NCBI GenBank assembly: GCA_020205615.1
Contig: CM035152.1
Span: 119,696,043-119,760,042 of the forward strand
Length of the DNA: 64,000 nt
Direction: 5' to 3'
Source: Panax quinquefolius
Taxonomy: Eukaryota; Streptophyta; Magnoliopsida; Apiales; Araliaceae
A program made the position numbers and the translations under genes. A model generated the notes under the pieces. It saw nothing but the letters and a program-made list of their open reading frames with translations. It did no database searches and was not told the DNA's origin. Each line of letters starts with the position of its first letter. The first letter of the stretch is position 1. Shown piece after piece: positions 47,974 to 60,305 of this stretch.

Positions 47974-48690
47974 TCAATATGGGGTTTTAGAAATGGGCTT
48001 TGTACCAGGTTCAAGATCAATAAAGAATTCAACTTCACATTCTAGGGGTAGACCGGGAAGTTCTTCAGGAAATATGTCAGGAAATTGACTAACAACAGGA
48101 ATATTATTCAAATTCGACGTGTCTTTATTCAAATCCATAACATGGGCTAAGAAAGCTTGACATCCGTTTTTCAATAAACGAATAGCTTTATGACTTGATA
48201 TAACAGTGATTGATTTTAGCAGTTTAGTTGCTTGAATTCGTACAATAGGTTGGTTAGGAATATGAAAACTAACAACCTTACGAAAACAATCAATTTTGGC
48301 ATGATGAGTAGTTAACCAATTAATCCCTAAAATCACATCAAAAGCAAGTATCTTTAAAGAGATAAGGTCAACATGTAATGTGATGGTGCCAACTTGGATC
48401 AAACAAGATTTATAAACAGTGGATGTGATGAAAGTTTCTCCTAACAGAGTCTCCACAGATAAATCAAAGTCTAATTTCTCCGGAGTCAAGTTTAAACATT
48501 GAGCACAAGCAGAAGAGATAAATGAATGGGTAGCACCGGTATCCAGTAAGGTTTAAACTTCGCAAGAATTAGCTTACCTGTGATCACCTTATTTGGGTTC
48601 CTCGCATTTTGACCAGTCACGACAAACGCTCTTCCAGGAATCGTTGACTTTGACTTTTCTAGGACAACCTTTTGAGTCACCATCCCCGCT
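47974..48690 (-). pseudogene. Element A aspartic protease region, open
   Basis: The open minus frame 48489-47974 contains AFDVILGINWLTTHHAKIDC, the conserved end of gypsy protease, and the linker PVVSQFPDIFPEELPGLPLE that leads into RT. The active-site DSG/DTG part lies just upstream near 48530, in a damaged frame. Confidence 0.8.
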
Positions 48691-49800
48691 GGACTTGGTT
48701 TCGCTGCTATAAAATCTCGAGCGATATGTCCTTCCTTTCCACAATTATAACATACCTTGAACTATTGTGGGCGCTTTGGGGTGATATGTCCCTCTTTCCA
48801 CATTTATAAGATACGACCCAAGTGGTCATTCTCCTCCCTTAGAACCAGCTTCTTCCGGTCTTTGACGTCTTCACATGGTCATTGTTGAATCTCCTCTTTT
48901 AAAATCTCCTCCCACTTCGCTTTCTTCTATTTTCATGGCCATGATTACCACCAGAGTGGTTACCACCTTTGTCGATATTTTTCTTTCTCTCACGGTTATC
49001 GTTGTTTTGATGACCGGTCACCCAGATGATCCTCGGTTGTGGTCCTTCGGTTGAACGCATACTCGTTATCTCGCTCTAATAATTGAGCCACCTGCTGACA
49101 ACATCTGAATAGAGAAAATTTATGAGAAATGAGATATTGACGATGCCAGGGTTTAAACCTCTCGTAAACATCCGCGTCATACGTTCCTCATTCTCCACCA
49201 AATGAGGTGAAACCTCGGATAACTCTACAAACTCGCGCCGCATCGACACCGTCATGTTGTTTTGTTCCAATCTAATAAACTCCACTTCCTTCATATGACG
49301 AATACTTTTAGGAAAGTACTTGTCATTGAACAATTTCTAAAACATCTCCCAAGACATGCTGAGTACGGCTGGATGGGTACGCTTCGCAGATTCCCACCAG
49401 TAATCTGCCTCATTAAGGAACATAAATGTGGCGAATGGAACCTTCTGTTCCTCCGTGCATCCCAAGACATCGAATATCTTGGTAATTTATTTGACCCACG
49501 TTTTTGCCTTAATCGGATCCATCTTTCCCCAAAATTCTGGTGGTCCCAACTTTTTGAACTGCTTGGTTGTGATAAACCTTGCGTTGTTATCATTTCCACC
49601 TGTATTTTGTGCACGAGTCTCCCTTGTCTGATTTTGCATGAGCTACAAAAAGCTTCTAAACATTCCGTCGTTCATCGTCTGATTAGTGGTGTTGTTTACA
49701 GGAGGAACATTGTCATCATTGTTGACGTTTCTCCTCATTGGTGAGTAAAGGAGTCTCCACGGTCTCATTTACTCCATCAAGTTAACATTCTCATTTGCCA
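48691..49800 (-). pseudogene. Element A gag, broken
   Basis: A CCHC knuckle CYNCGKEGHIARDF is readable at about 48705-48760 on the minus strand, with a degraded duplicate near 48790-48820. Capsid-like pieces (RTMFNDKYFPKSIRHMKEVEF, residues split at about 49260-49333, and PPEFWGKMDPIKAKTWV-like reading near 49500-49540) show the usual gag order. Confidence 0.7.
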
Positions 49801-49967
49801 TTCTCAAATACTGCCATAAAACAAGGGTTAATTGAAGAAATTAACATATCACATAATATCCCTATATTCTGACCAACCAACAAATAAGCTTAGGTAGGAC
49901 ACACTAGCGAAGGATTTACTCGTCTCTCCCCTCCTAGTTCTATTCCCCGATCTCCACCAGAGATCAT

Positions 49968-49989
49968 ATCCCTAAGCTCTGATACCAAC
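49968..49989 (-). other. Element A primer binding site (initiator-Met tRNA)
   Basis: Minus-strand TTGGTATCAGAGCTTAGGG adjoins the LTR end CACA at 49990. It has the intact TGGTATCAGAGC core complementary to initiator-Met tRNA. Confidence 0.9.
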
Positions 49990-51304
49990 TGTGACGCCCC
50001 TAAAATAGGTATACAACACCCATTCTGAGTCGCCAAATACATGGTACAGAAACAACTACAACTTTATTAATACAATTATCGTGCAAAATACGATAACACA
50101 TAAACTGTGAGTTTAAAAATAAATATTGTCTTCTAGACAATCAACACTCAAATAAGTCCTCATTACAATTATTGATACATTATTTTACAAAAATGGTGAG
50201 GACTACTAAAACAACTCTCTAGAACCATCATTCCACACCCCGACTAGAACTCGCTACATTCTCGCCTCCTGAGAAGAAAAATAGAACAAAAAAGAAAAGG
50301 GTGAGCTCAACTAGCCCAGTAAATAATATTATGACTAAGAAAATATAGAACAAATTATCGTTAGTCTTCAACAGGGAAAAATCTGATAAAATACAATAAA
50401 CAACAAGTTTCAGATCAATATTTGCAGGGGAAATAATAATTTATAAGAAAGTTACGTAGAGAATGAAATCTACTATAATCTATGAATTTAAAAGTCCATC
50501 ATCAATATTTTATCCTGTAACATCAATCAATATACATCTTGAATCAAATATTCATCTTTGCACTACTGAAGCCAAAGATATTCATCATTAATCATGTTCA
50601 TCTCAACACTGCATACATCTTTGCACTACGGGCCAAAGATATTCATAAGAAAATCAACCATCTTTACTCTTCTGAGCCAAAGATATTCAAAGAATATCAT
50701 CATTTAGGGTTGAGGATGAGGAAAAATATTTTAAAGAAAACGAATCCAGTGAAACAAAAGAACAAATAATAAGGATTCGTACTTTAAACAGTCCAGGTTC
50801 AAATATACTTCATAAATAACCATAGTGAAGTAAAATTCAAGAATGATCAAAATATGGAAACAATCAAAGCTAGTATCCAGAATAGATATTTTGGACAAAA
50901 AACAAAAATTTAATTTTTTTGTGAATAGTGCCGTATTCGTGAATAGTACCGTATATGTGAATAGTGCCGTATACATGAATAGTAATCCCAACACTGAAAG
51001 ACAAGAATTTCACAAGAAAAATCTTTCCAATATTCCATCATAATGATGTTGAAGGAAATAATATCATTTATAAAAAAAACATATATCCCTTACCTCGAAA
51101 AGAATAGAACTTACGGGCCGAATATCGGATATAACGGTCAAGGAACTTGCCGTATAAAGAACACTCAAAGTATCAAAATACTCACAAGAATACACGCTCG
51201 ATAATATAGAGAGAAAACTTCAATTTACGAGTGTGATTTTCAATTCTAACCTAATCACCCTATTTATAGGAAAATGCTTGAAACACACAAAGAAAATTTA
51301 ATAA

Positions 51305-51344
<40 letters not shown>

Positions 51345-52618
51345 TTTCCACCTTAGACAACTGATCTCAGCTTATTTTGCACATGTTAGTGTAGCCCACA
51401 AAACAAAAAAAAAACGTTTTTCTTAATAAACATAATTAAAACTTCCAAAAATCAATCATTTCGGAACTTCGAAACTTCAATAATTCATAATAAATAGCCC
51501 TTTTGTCAGAATAATTCAAACCTTATGTCCTTTCCATAGGAAATTCCATTATCTACAACTTTGTAAATTTAAGTTTTTCCAAATTCCAAGCAGAAATTGA
51601 CCGAAATCCACATACGGACGATTTTGTAGGCTATAATCAAATTTCAGTCAAGAAATGGGGTCCACAAATATGAAAAACATGTTTTAAATATTTTTAGTAA
51701 CAAAAATACTCCTCATAAACTCATATATCCCACATTCATTGTAAAAATATCACCATTATTATATTATTAAAATATAATAATATATTTAAATGAATTATTT
51801 ATCAGAAAAGATAAAATATCAATTTTTCAACAATTGTCACTTTAAAATTTTCTCCATCTATATCCACATAAAATGAATATTTTCTTTTATCATATAAATC
51901 AATAATTAATTATTCACAAATAATATTATAGAATCACAATCTCGTGACCATGCCGTTCTCGAGAAAGAAGAGGCTTTCGAATAAGGATTTCTCCTTATTG
52001 GTAGCAATTAGGTGACCAAACCTCTCCTTAGACAAAACTTTCTAGACATTGCCAATAATGTTATCTAATAATATTATTCAAATAATATGAATTATTGATC
52101 CGATAATGAAAATATCACAGTAGTGACAATTATTGAAACAACAATAATATAAAATATCAACGTAGCAATTATTGAATCAATAAAATAAAATATTGAATAA
52201 AGAACTATCGTAACAATTATTGAGTAATGCCTTCTTACATAAAAATTAATAATTGGTGCAATACCGTGATGCATCTTTCTTTGTGTTTTAACCAATTTGG
52301 TATTCCAACAAGTATTAATGGTAACAACTACTGCCGTTATTTATAAATAACTTATACTTGTTGCTTTCTTCATCCAATCGCTTTCATTATGGGGCCACAC
52401 AAGTCATACTGCCATCGTATGAATATTCCCCGACAAAGAATATTCCACGACCAAACTAATATTCCCAAACAACAATGAATATTTTATAACCACTTGCTTA
52501 TTTGAAATATTTACAGATTTTACCCATAACTAACCACATTAATCAAATCAACCTTACTATTTCAAAATAATAAATAGAGGAAATTCAATTTCATTAATAA
52601 TAAGTTGAAATTACGACA
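49990..52618 (-). repeat. Element A 5' LTR (minus)
   Basis: This 2629-bp LTR is the 5' copy in transcription sense. It has a TATA box at 51260-51270, a (TA)n tract at 51309-51337 and three hairpin units at 50554-50692 (for example ATCTTTG/CAAAGAT around CACTACGGGC). Transcription would run leftward into gag. Confidence 0.9.
50554..50692 (-). repeat. CACTACGGGCC hairpin array, element A 5' LTR
   Basis: Three units. The loop varies (CACTACTGAAGC, CACTACGGGC, ACTCTTCTGAGC) while the ATCTTT/AAAGAT arms are kept. Confidence 0.75.
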
Positions 52619-53703
52619 TTATTAATTTAAAATCATTTAAAAAAGGATATAAATGAATTAAAAATATTTTAAGTTATAATAAATGACTTTTAACATTTGA
52701 ATAAATAGTACATTAATATTTAAATATTAATGGTAATAAAATTAAAATGATTTTAAATGTTTTAAAATCATTTAAGGTAATATTAATACTTTAAAAATAT
52801 TTTGATTCATTATAAATAACTTTAATATTTTGGCAATCGTTTCATTAATAGTTTAATATCAATTAAATATTAATGATAATAGAATTATTTAATATTTAAA
52901 TCATTTAATAATAATTATTCCGTGTTTGAAAAATCATGATAAATTATAATAATTATTTAAAAATTATTATAAGTTAATTAAAAATAATATGATTGATATT
53001 TACAGTTATTGAACTATAAGATAGAGTCTTAGACTCGATAATTAACCGATAAAGCCGTTGGTACACCGACATGTTTCAGAAATTGATCTAGACTTAGATA
53101 ATTTTACTAGCTACGTGTTTGTTCGTGATCCAATGATTGTTAAACATGTGTGACAATGTGATTAGGTTATGTCTTTAATCGCAATAAGCGATAATATAAT
53201 GTTACGATATGTTATTCTAATCCAGTAAAATAATCTTATTAATGATAGGTTGCTATATAAAAGATAAAACTAAGTTACGTATTGTAAACAGCAGACCAGG
53301 CAAGTATCCTACCTTTGCATTTACTTTATGCAATGGACATGAGTAAGAAAGTTTTAGAATTATATTATCATTATGCCAGATTATTAACTCTATTGTTATC
53401 GATTATGTATCCAATCATTCGTATTCATACAAGTTCTTAAATTATCCGATCATTGTTTATCAACACAGTATTATTGTATAATTCAGATATTTATTCTATT
53501 CGTTAATTTCTAAATATGGTTATACAAGTGTCCTGTTTTGGATAATCATTGTATTTAATCACATGTTGATACATACTTATTAATTTCCAGTATGTATACG
53601 TTGACTTCAAAGCCGTCTAAGCTATTTTCTTTGGCTAAACAAAAACTTAGAAATATTATTGAACAAGATAGAACTTTATTGTTATCCAACCGAATTATTT
53701 TTG
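52619..53703 (+). repeat. Family C LTR (+), last segment
   Basis: It resumes after the TTATT duplication as AT-rich DNA. CGATAAAGCCGTTGGTACACC at about 53047 matches the reverse complement of the solo LTR near 6430-6460. It ends where a family A LTR starts at 53704. Confidence 0.55.
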
Positions 53704-55015
53704 TAAGACCCCAACTTATTATTAATGAAATTGATTTTCCTCTATTTTTTATTTTGAAATAGTCGTATTGATTTGATTAATGTGGTTAGTTATGGGTAAA
53801 ATGCACAAATATTTCAAATAAGCAAGTGGTTATAAAATATTCATTGTTGTTTAGAATATTAGTTTGGTCGTGGAATATTCTTCTTCGTCGGGGAATATTC
53901 GTATTTACTGAGCAGACTTTGTGTGGGCCCCATAAACGAAAAAGCGATTGGATGAAGAAAACATAAGTATAAGTTGTTTATAAATAATGGCGTAGTTGTT
54001 ACCATTAATATCGTTAGAATACCCTTGGTTAAAACACGAAGAAGCATATGGTATTGCACCAATTATTGATTCTTACGTGAGAAGGCACTACTTTCAATAA
54101 TTGTTACAAAGAGTTGTTGTTCAATATTTTATTTTATTGATTCAATAATTTATTACTGATATTTTATATTATTGTTGTTTCAATAATTGTCACTACACAA
54201 AGGTTTTCATTATCGATCAATAATTCATATTATTTGAATAATATTATTAGATAACATTATTGGCAATGTCTAGAAAGTTCTGTCTAAGGAGAGGTTTGGT
54301 CACCTAATTGCGCACCAGTAAGGAGAAATCCTTATTGGAAAGCCCTCTCTTTCCTGGGAACGGCTTGGTTGCCAGTATTGTGATTCTATAATATTATTTG
54401 TGAATAATTAATAATTGATTTATATGATAAGGAAAATATTCATTTTATGTGGATATAGATGGAGAAATTTTTAAAGTGACAATTGTTAAAAAATTGATAT
54501 TTTATCTTTTCTGATAAATAATTCATTTAAATATATTATTATATTTTAATAATATAATAATGGTGATATTTTTACAATGAATGTGGGATATATGAGTTTA
54601 TGAGGAGGAGTATTTTTGTTACTAAAAATATTTAAAACATGTTTTTCATGTTTGTGGACCCCATTTCTTGGACCGAATTTGATTATAAATTTACAAAATC
54701 GTCTGTATGTGGATTTCCCAATTTCTTTACGCTGGAATTTGGAAAACTTAAATTTACAAAGTTGTAGATAATGGAATTTCCTATGGAAAGAACATAAGGT
54801 TTGAATTTTTCTGACAAAAAGGCTATTTATTATGAATTATTGAAGTTTCAAGTTAGAAATAATTGATTTTTGAAGTTTTAATTATGTTTTTTAGAAAAAC
54901 GTTTTTTTTTTTTTGTAGGCTACACTAAAATGTGCAAAATAAGCTGAGATCAGTTGTCTAAGGTATGTGAAAATTATATATATATATATATATATTATTT
55001 TATTAAATTTTCTAC
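53704..55015 (+). repeat. Family A LTR fragment (+), truncated
   Basis: It begins TGTAAGACCCCAACTTATT and matches the reverse complement of the element A LTRs (52618 down to about 51320) through the (TA)n tract at 54974-54995. Similarity stops at about 55015, so about half the LTR is missing. With 49990-52618 it forms a large inverted repeat. Confidence 0.8.
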
Positions 55016-55440
55016 TTTGGTGTTTCTTTTGAAAATATTTTCACTATTTTTATTAGTGATTGTTCTTTAACAAATATTTTTTTGATATTTGTATTTTATT
55101 AATTTTCTGATATTTTTTAATTTGTTCAAAATTATTTCGTATTAGGTGTAGGACACATACAAACTTATGTGTCTCTCTTTTCTATATATAATATACATAT
55201 ATATAAAACTATAACATTAGGCAATTGATATGCCAGATCAATATTTATGCTCCTAGAATAAATATATATTTAACGTTTTATACTTATTTTTATTATATTT
55301 TGAATTTTCACCCACACTTATTTATGCTATTATCAATTTTCTAAGGCTAAAATTATTAACAAATTTTATAAAACCCAAAAACTTTTTCACTTAGTTTTGG
55401 TAGGATTGAGCTAGGATGTGACACATCACAATATGAGAAG
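55016..55440. other. No gene seen; AT-rich, possibly LTR remnant
   Basis: No coding sequence is evident. The end GGATGTGACACATC near 55415 could be a decayed LTR end, but I cannot assign it. Confidence 0.35.
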
Positions 55441-55699
55441 CTCTGTTATCCATATTTGATGAATTCCTCTTTTTGGATTTTGTTTCCATTTTCACTTTTG
55501 GTATCAACAACGTATTTAAATTAACAGTAAAAAAGAAGAAAGAAAGGGGACAATATTGCAGTATAAATTTGTTACAAGGATAGTATTGTCCAAAGAGCGG
55601 TGTAAAATCAGGTCACATATGATCTCATCACTCTCTTACCCTTTCCCACCTGCTAATCTAAAATGTACAGAAAAACACAAGACTTTAGTAATCTTTTTC

Positions 55700-55982
55700 T
55701 AAATTCTATAACTAATCTGATCATTCATCCACCATATTTATACTCTCTATATATTTCTCTACCTTCGTTATTAAACGGATTTCTTTGCCTATAAACTTAA
55801 AATTGAACCAATACATAGTCTCTTCTAAATTTCCCAAAACCCATAAATTTGTATTACTGAGTCAACTTGTCCACCAACAACAAACCCTTCAAAATTCCCC
55901 TTTTCCTCATCTGGGTATCTCTCAATTACCTCATAATCTCGAATTCTAGTGTTTGTTTAAGGGTTTTAATCGGATTATTCAT
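55700..55982 (+). promoter_or_regulatory. PUB14 core promoter and 5' UTR
   Basis: A TATA-like CTATATATTT at 55747-55756 is followed by a pyrimidine-rich stretch (TCTCTACC) and about 200 bp of probable 5' UTR. The CDS begins at ATG 55983. An in-frame TTG 30 bp upstream is not needed. Confidence 0.45.
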
Positions 55983-57637
55983 ATGGGTCCGACGGGCGAT
56001 GAAAAGGGCACGTTGGTGAGTCAACTCATTGGAGCAATAAAGGAGATTTCTGGGTTTCCCGAGTGCAGAAACGCCTCAAGGAAGATGTACAGTAATTTGG
56101 TCAGGAGAGTGAAGCTATTGAGCCCTCTGTTTGAGGAATTGAATGACAATTATGAAGAGCTTGGTGATGATGAGATTAGAGGGCTTGAATTACTGAGAAT
56201 TGCTTTGAATATAGCTAAGGAGTTTCTCTTATCACTCAATGAAGGCAGTAAGATCTTTCAGGTATTTGGCTGTTTTGTTTGTGTTTTTAACTCATTCAAT
56301 CCTTAATTACTTAACTGGTTATTTTAGTTGGATTTTTGTGCTTATATTCAGTTTGTTGTTGTACTTGCAGAGTTATTGACTTAATAATAATAGTGTGTTT
56401 GTTTTGTAACTATATAGATTTAAGATATGTTAAATATTACCTTCTAATTCCATCCCAAACGTTGAAGATAATAACAATTTAGATTAATTGGAGGACTAAT
56501 ATTATGATTAATATTTTGGTAAATGTCAAAAAGAATAAGCTACTTGCGTTTTGGTACGAAAGTTCCAAAACATGGTACACTTCTGTGTTATGGAACAACA
56601 AATGTGGCCATCTAAAACTTTTTTCCCCTACTTAAACTTCTATCATGATTTATAAATGAGGAGCATTCTCTTACCTTGGGCCATATAACTGGTGGCTAAG
56701 ACCAAATTTATGAAAGGTTGTGATCAACTATTTAGAATCATTCTCTAAAATATCAAGGATATTTACAAAGTATAATAATCACATAAGTAAATATAAAATA
56801 CTAGGGAATACCAACTAATGTAGTCAAATGAGTGACTTGTAGGTGTTAAGTAAGCGATATGACGTAATATCGTTGAAAAGAATAATGCTAGGGGTTTTAA
56901 ATTTTTTGTCTCATTACATTGAATAAGAAAAATGGTACTTTATGATATAACCAATCACAAGAGATTTACTCGTCCGGTGGGAATTACTATCGGTTACTTA
57001 TGAATTACTGGCTAACCAATGTAATGATTACACATCACTGGAGACAAAAAAATTGAGACCCGTAGCATTACCCCGTTGATGATGCTATTGTTATGACACT
57101 ACTCTTAGAAACAACTCAACTGGTTTTAACTATAACTCAACTACTTTTTATTATATCTTTTTAGAAAAGCTATTCCCAGTGGACTACGTTTGAATAAACG
57201 TATTTAGTACCAATTAAGCGATTCAAAGAAACTTACTCCTACTGTACTATGTGCATTCATGCTTGAGTGTTGTCTTTCTCTTGTCTAATATGTTTTTATA
57301 TTGTTTCAGGCTCTGCAAATGGACAAAATTACAAGTAGGTTCCTTCAAGTAACCGAACAAATTGAAGAATCATTGAGTCATATTTCATATGATAACCTCG
57401 ATATATCTGAGGAAGTTCGAGAACAGGTACTTCAAAATCTATTAATTGTCAATGAATTATTTGGGATTTCTGTAACCCCTATAGGTTGTTCAAGTAGTAG
57501 TGAGCATCATGATCATTTTATATGATTCTATAAGGTACAACTTAAATTAAAAACTCCATACGGAGACTTTGGGACCAGAGGATTTACCCGGTGCATACGC
57601 ACAGGGTAGTGGTTGCAGCTGCCCCCATAAGGAGTAA

Positions 57638-57675
<38 letters not shown>

Positions 57676-59371
57676 TAGTAATAATAACAACAATAATAAA
57701 GGGATAATAGATGAAAGATTTTGTAATGTTCCTTTTCTTTCTTTTTACTGACAAAAGTTATGCCCAACTTAATTTTCTTTCAGATTGAACTCGTGCATGC
57801 ACAATTTAAAAGAGCAAAAGGAAGAATGGACTCACCTGATTTACAACTGCAGATGGATTTATCCATGGCACAAAAAGAAAAAGACCCTAATCATGCAATT
57901 CTAAAAAGGCTTTCAGAAACACTGCATCTCAGAACTGTAAATGATTTAAAGAGAGAGTCACTTGCTATTCATGATATGGTTATATTAAGTGGTTCAGTTT
58001 CAGATGACTGCTTTGAGACTATGTCCTGTATCCTTAAGAAGCTAAAGGACTATATAGTGATGGGAAACCCTGACATTGATATGTCCGAGGATGAAAAGGT
58101 CTTGATTAGGCACAGATCTCCTGTTATCCCCGATGATTTCCGGTGCCCAATATCCCTTGAATTGATGAAAGATCCGGTGATTGTCTCTACTGGACAGGTA
58201 AGAACCACCAGTTGCCTTAAAATTTTCAGTGTTGTATATCCATGTTGGTAGCGATGATTTGACCATTTTTTACATCCTTTGGCAGACGTATGAAAGATCC
58301 TGCATACAAAAATGGCTGGATGCCGGGCACAAGACATGTCCAAAGACGCAACAAACTCTGTTGCACACTGCGTTAACACCCAACTATGTTTTGAAGAGTC
58401 TAATTGCGTTGTGGTGTGAGAGTAATGGTGTTGAGCTCCCAAAAAAACAAGCGAATTGTAGAAACCAAAAGTCAGGAAGCACAAGTTCAGACTGTGATCG
58501 GGCTGCCATTGATGCCTTGTTGCAGAAACTTGCAAATGGGAATTCAGAACAGCAAAGAGCTGCAGCTGGTGAGCTCCGATTGCTGGCGAAGAGGAAAGCA
58601 GATAACAGAGTTTTTATTGCTGAAGCTGGAGCCATTCCACTACTTGTAGATTTACTTTCCTCTCCAGATCCCCGAACGCAGGAGCATGCGGTTACTGCCC
58701 TTCTAAACCTTTCCATAAACGAAGCCAACAAGGGAACTATTTTGAACGCAGGCGCTATACCTGATATAGTTGATGTATTGAAAAATGGCAGCATGGAAGC
58801 AAGAGAAAATGCTGCAGCAACCCTTTTTAGTTTGTCGGTTGTAGACGAGAACAAGGTGGCAATAGGAGCAGCGGGCGCTATCCCAGCTCTTATTGATTTG
58901 CTCTGTCAAGGGACTCCGAGAGGAAAGAAGGATGCAGCCACAGCTATCTTTAACCTCTCGATATATCAAGGAAACAAGGTGAGGGCTGTAAGGGCAGGAA
59001 TTGTGCCGCCACTGATGAGATTGCTCAAAGATGCTGGTGGTGGAATGGTGGATGAGGCATTAGCAATATTAGCAATACTTGCAAGCCATCAAGAGGGGAA
59101 AATAGCAATTGGTCAAGCGGAACCAATGCCTGTTCTTGTAGAGGTGATAAGGACCGGTTCACCACGGAACCGGGAAAATGCGGCAGCTGTATTATGGTCA
59201 CTGTGTGCTGGTGACGTACAGTACTTACAATTGGCAAGGGAGCTCGGGGCAGAAGAAGTGCTGAAGGAACTATCAGAAACTGGAACTGATAGAGCCAAGC
59301 GAAAAGCAGGAAGCGTCTTGGAACTTCTCCAACGAGTTGACACGGTTATTACTCCGCAAGGTTCAAGCTAG
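55983..59371 (+). CDS. PUB14: U-box/ARM-repeat E3 ubiquitin ligase (PUB14 type)
   Basis: Four exons, all GT-AG and phase 0: 55983-56261, 57310-57426, 57784-58197 and 58286-59371, giving 631 aa, as long as Arabidopsis PUB14. Residues 1 to about 230 form the plant U-box N-terminal domain ([40 protein letters not shown]). The U-box is at about 247-318 ([40 protein letters not shown]) and would recruit a ubiquitin-charged E2. Armadillo repeats fill about 341-625 (for example [20 protein letters not shown] and [20 protein letters not shown]) and would bind substrates. The start is the first in-frame ATG and matches the family (MG...). No signal peptide or membrane segment: a soluble protein. Its closest relatives, PUB12/13/14 and rice SPL11, act in immune receptor turnover, cell death and flowering; which role applies here cannot be read from sequence. 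The gene looks intact and sits about 1 kb from decayed LTR DNA. Confidence 0.95.
56262..57309 (+). other. PUB14 intron 1
   Basis: A 1048-bp intron from CAG/GTATTTGG to TTTCAG/GCTCTG. It is AT-rich and contains one MITE (56883-57070). Confidence 0.9.
56883..57070. mobile_element. MITE in PUB14 intron 1 (TAATGCTA termini)
   Basis: About 188 bp with inverted ends TAATGCTAGGGGTTTTAAAT and GAGACCCGTAGCATTA. Inner arms TTTTTTGTCTC and GAGACAAAAAAA pair too. It has no coding capacity. The termini match the MITE at 62833-62998. Confidence 0.75.
57427..57783 (+). other. PUB14 intron 2 with AAT microsatellite
   Basis: A 357-bp intron from CAG/GTACTT to TTTCAG/ATTGAA. It contains an (AAT)n tract at 57637-57672 continuing as imperfect AAT/AAC to about 57700. 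This tract creates a spurious Tyr-rich minus frame. Confidence 0.9.
58198..58285 (+). other. PUB14 intron 3
   Basis: An 88-bp intron from CAG/GTAAGAAC to GGCAG/ACGTAT. It splits the U-box between STGQ and TYER, the position used in PUB13/14-type genes. Confidence 0.92.
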
Positions 59372-59462
59372 ATGTTTATAGGATATTTCTTTCTGGACAC
59401 TTACATAAGGTACGATGATCTTATACTCAACTCGGGAACGTTGTGAGAAATTACAGTGTTTG

Positions 59463-59468
59463 AATAAA
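59463..59468 (+). terminator. Probable PUB14 polyadenylation signal
   Basis: AATAAA lies 92 bp after the stop codon, followed by T-rich sequence. Confidence 0.55.
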
Positions 59469-59469
59469 C

Positions 59470-60305
59470 ATAATTTTAAGTAGAATGGTGTTTTTGTACA
59501 AAGGTTTTGATGAAGTATTTATTTTTGTTTAATTGGTGTTTAAAGATGGTGTATGCTGTTTGTCACACGGGAGTGTTTTGTTAGATGGTGATACTTTCGT
59601 TTATGCAAGTGAGAAATATCAGCATTCCGTTTAATTTTTGAAGTGGTTTTTGGTTTTGAAGTCTTGCCATTTGCATCTTCAAACTGTGTTACATTGGACA
59701 GTTACGCATTGGTGATTGCAGTTTGTTTACGCATAGGCAGTTCTTACAAACTTACGTAAGACATTAAAGTATGCTTGTAAACCTTGAACCCCTCTGCTCT
59801 GCATTTTCTGCTGATATATCCCATTGTACGTTGTAAACTTAATTATAAATTCTGTACTGCATAGTAAAATTGCCGAAGTGTAAGAATGCCAATCTTTATC
59901 TTTAAAAAAGCTCGTATCATAGTAGCATGTACTATAGCTAAAATGTTTTACTTATACTTTCTTGTAAAGATTATGACTCCCACCAATATTCTTTGTGTTT
60001 GTTCATCTATAAGCCTCTTAAACGCACTTGAGAATTTTGTTTATCTATAAGCAGATTATTCTAAACGTAATTTATTAATTCTCAAATGCAGCATTTAGAG
60101 CTCAAACGTGGTAATCAAACGCATTAAATGCTATCATTATACAACATTTGGTTAATATATACTATATGTTAGTAGCTTTCATGATCTCTACTAGAATAGC
60201 TATTAATACCTTGCTGACATGATTCTCTAGCTATAAATAACAAAAACATACAAGTACACAACTAGGCTATGTTTGAAATGAAATATATATTTGTTGGTAA
60301 AAAGG
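59470..60305. other. No gene seen downstream of PUB14
   Basis: Probable 3' UTR tail and intergenic AT-rich DNA, with no conserved frame or repeat recognised. Confidence 0.5.

Larger units (their letters stand above)
42596..52618 (-). mobile_element. Element A: complete Ty3/gypsy insertion, 10.0 kb
   Basis: LTRs at 42596-45214 and 49990-52618 begin TGTGACGCCCC and end TTACA/CGACA on the plus strand. The 5 bp on the left (42591-42595) and right (52619-52623) are both TTATT, a perfect target duplication. Read on the minus strand, the order is LTR, primer binding site, gag, protease, RT, RNase H, integrase, polypurine tract, LTR. It is inserted in family C LTR DNA. Coding frames are broken, so it is probably dead now. 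Confidence 0.93.

Noticed and set aside
55953..56306. Longer N-terminus for PUB14 from a TTG at 55953, and read-through past 56261
   Set aside because: The TTG start is not needed, ATG at 55983 fits the family, and 56262 is a GT donor after the conserved KIFQ.
57528..57767. Tyr-rich minus-strand ORF
   Set aside because: It is a translation of the AAT microsatellite in PUB14 intron 2.
58042..59343. Minus-strand ORFs over PUB14 exons (up to 161 aa)
   Set aside because: Shadow frames of the conserved U-box/ARM coding sequence with no domain of their own.
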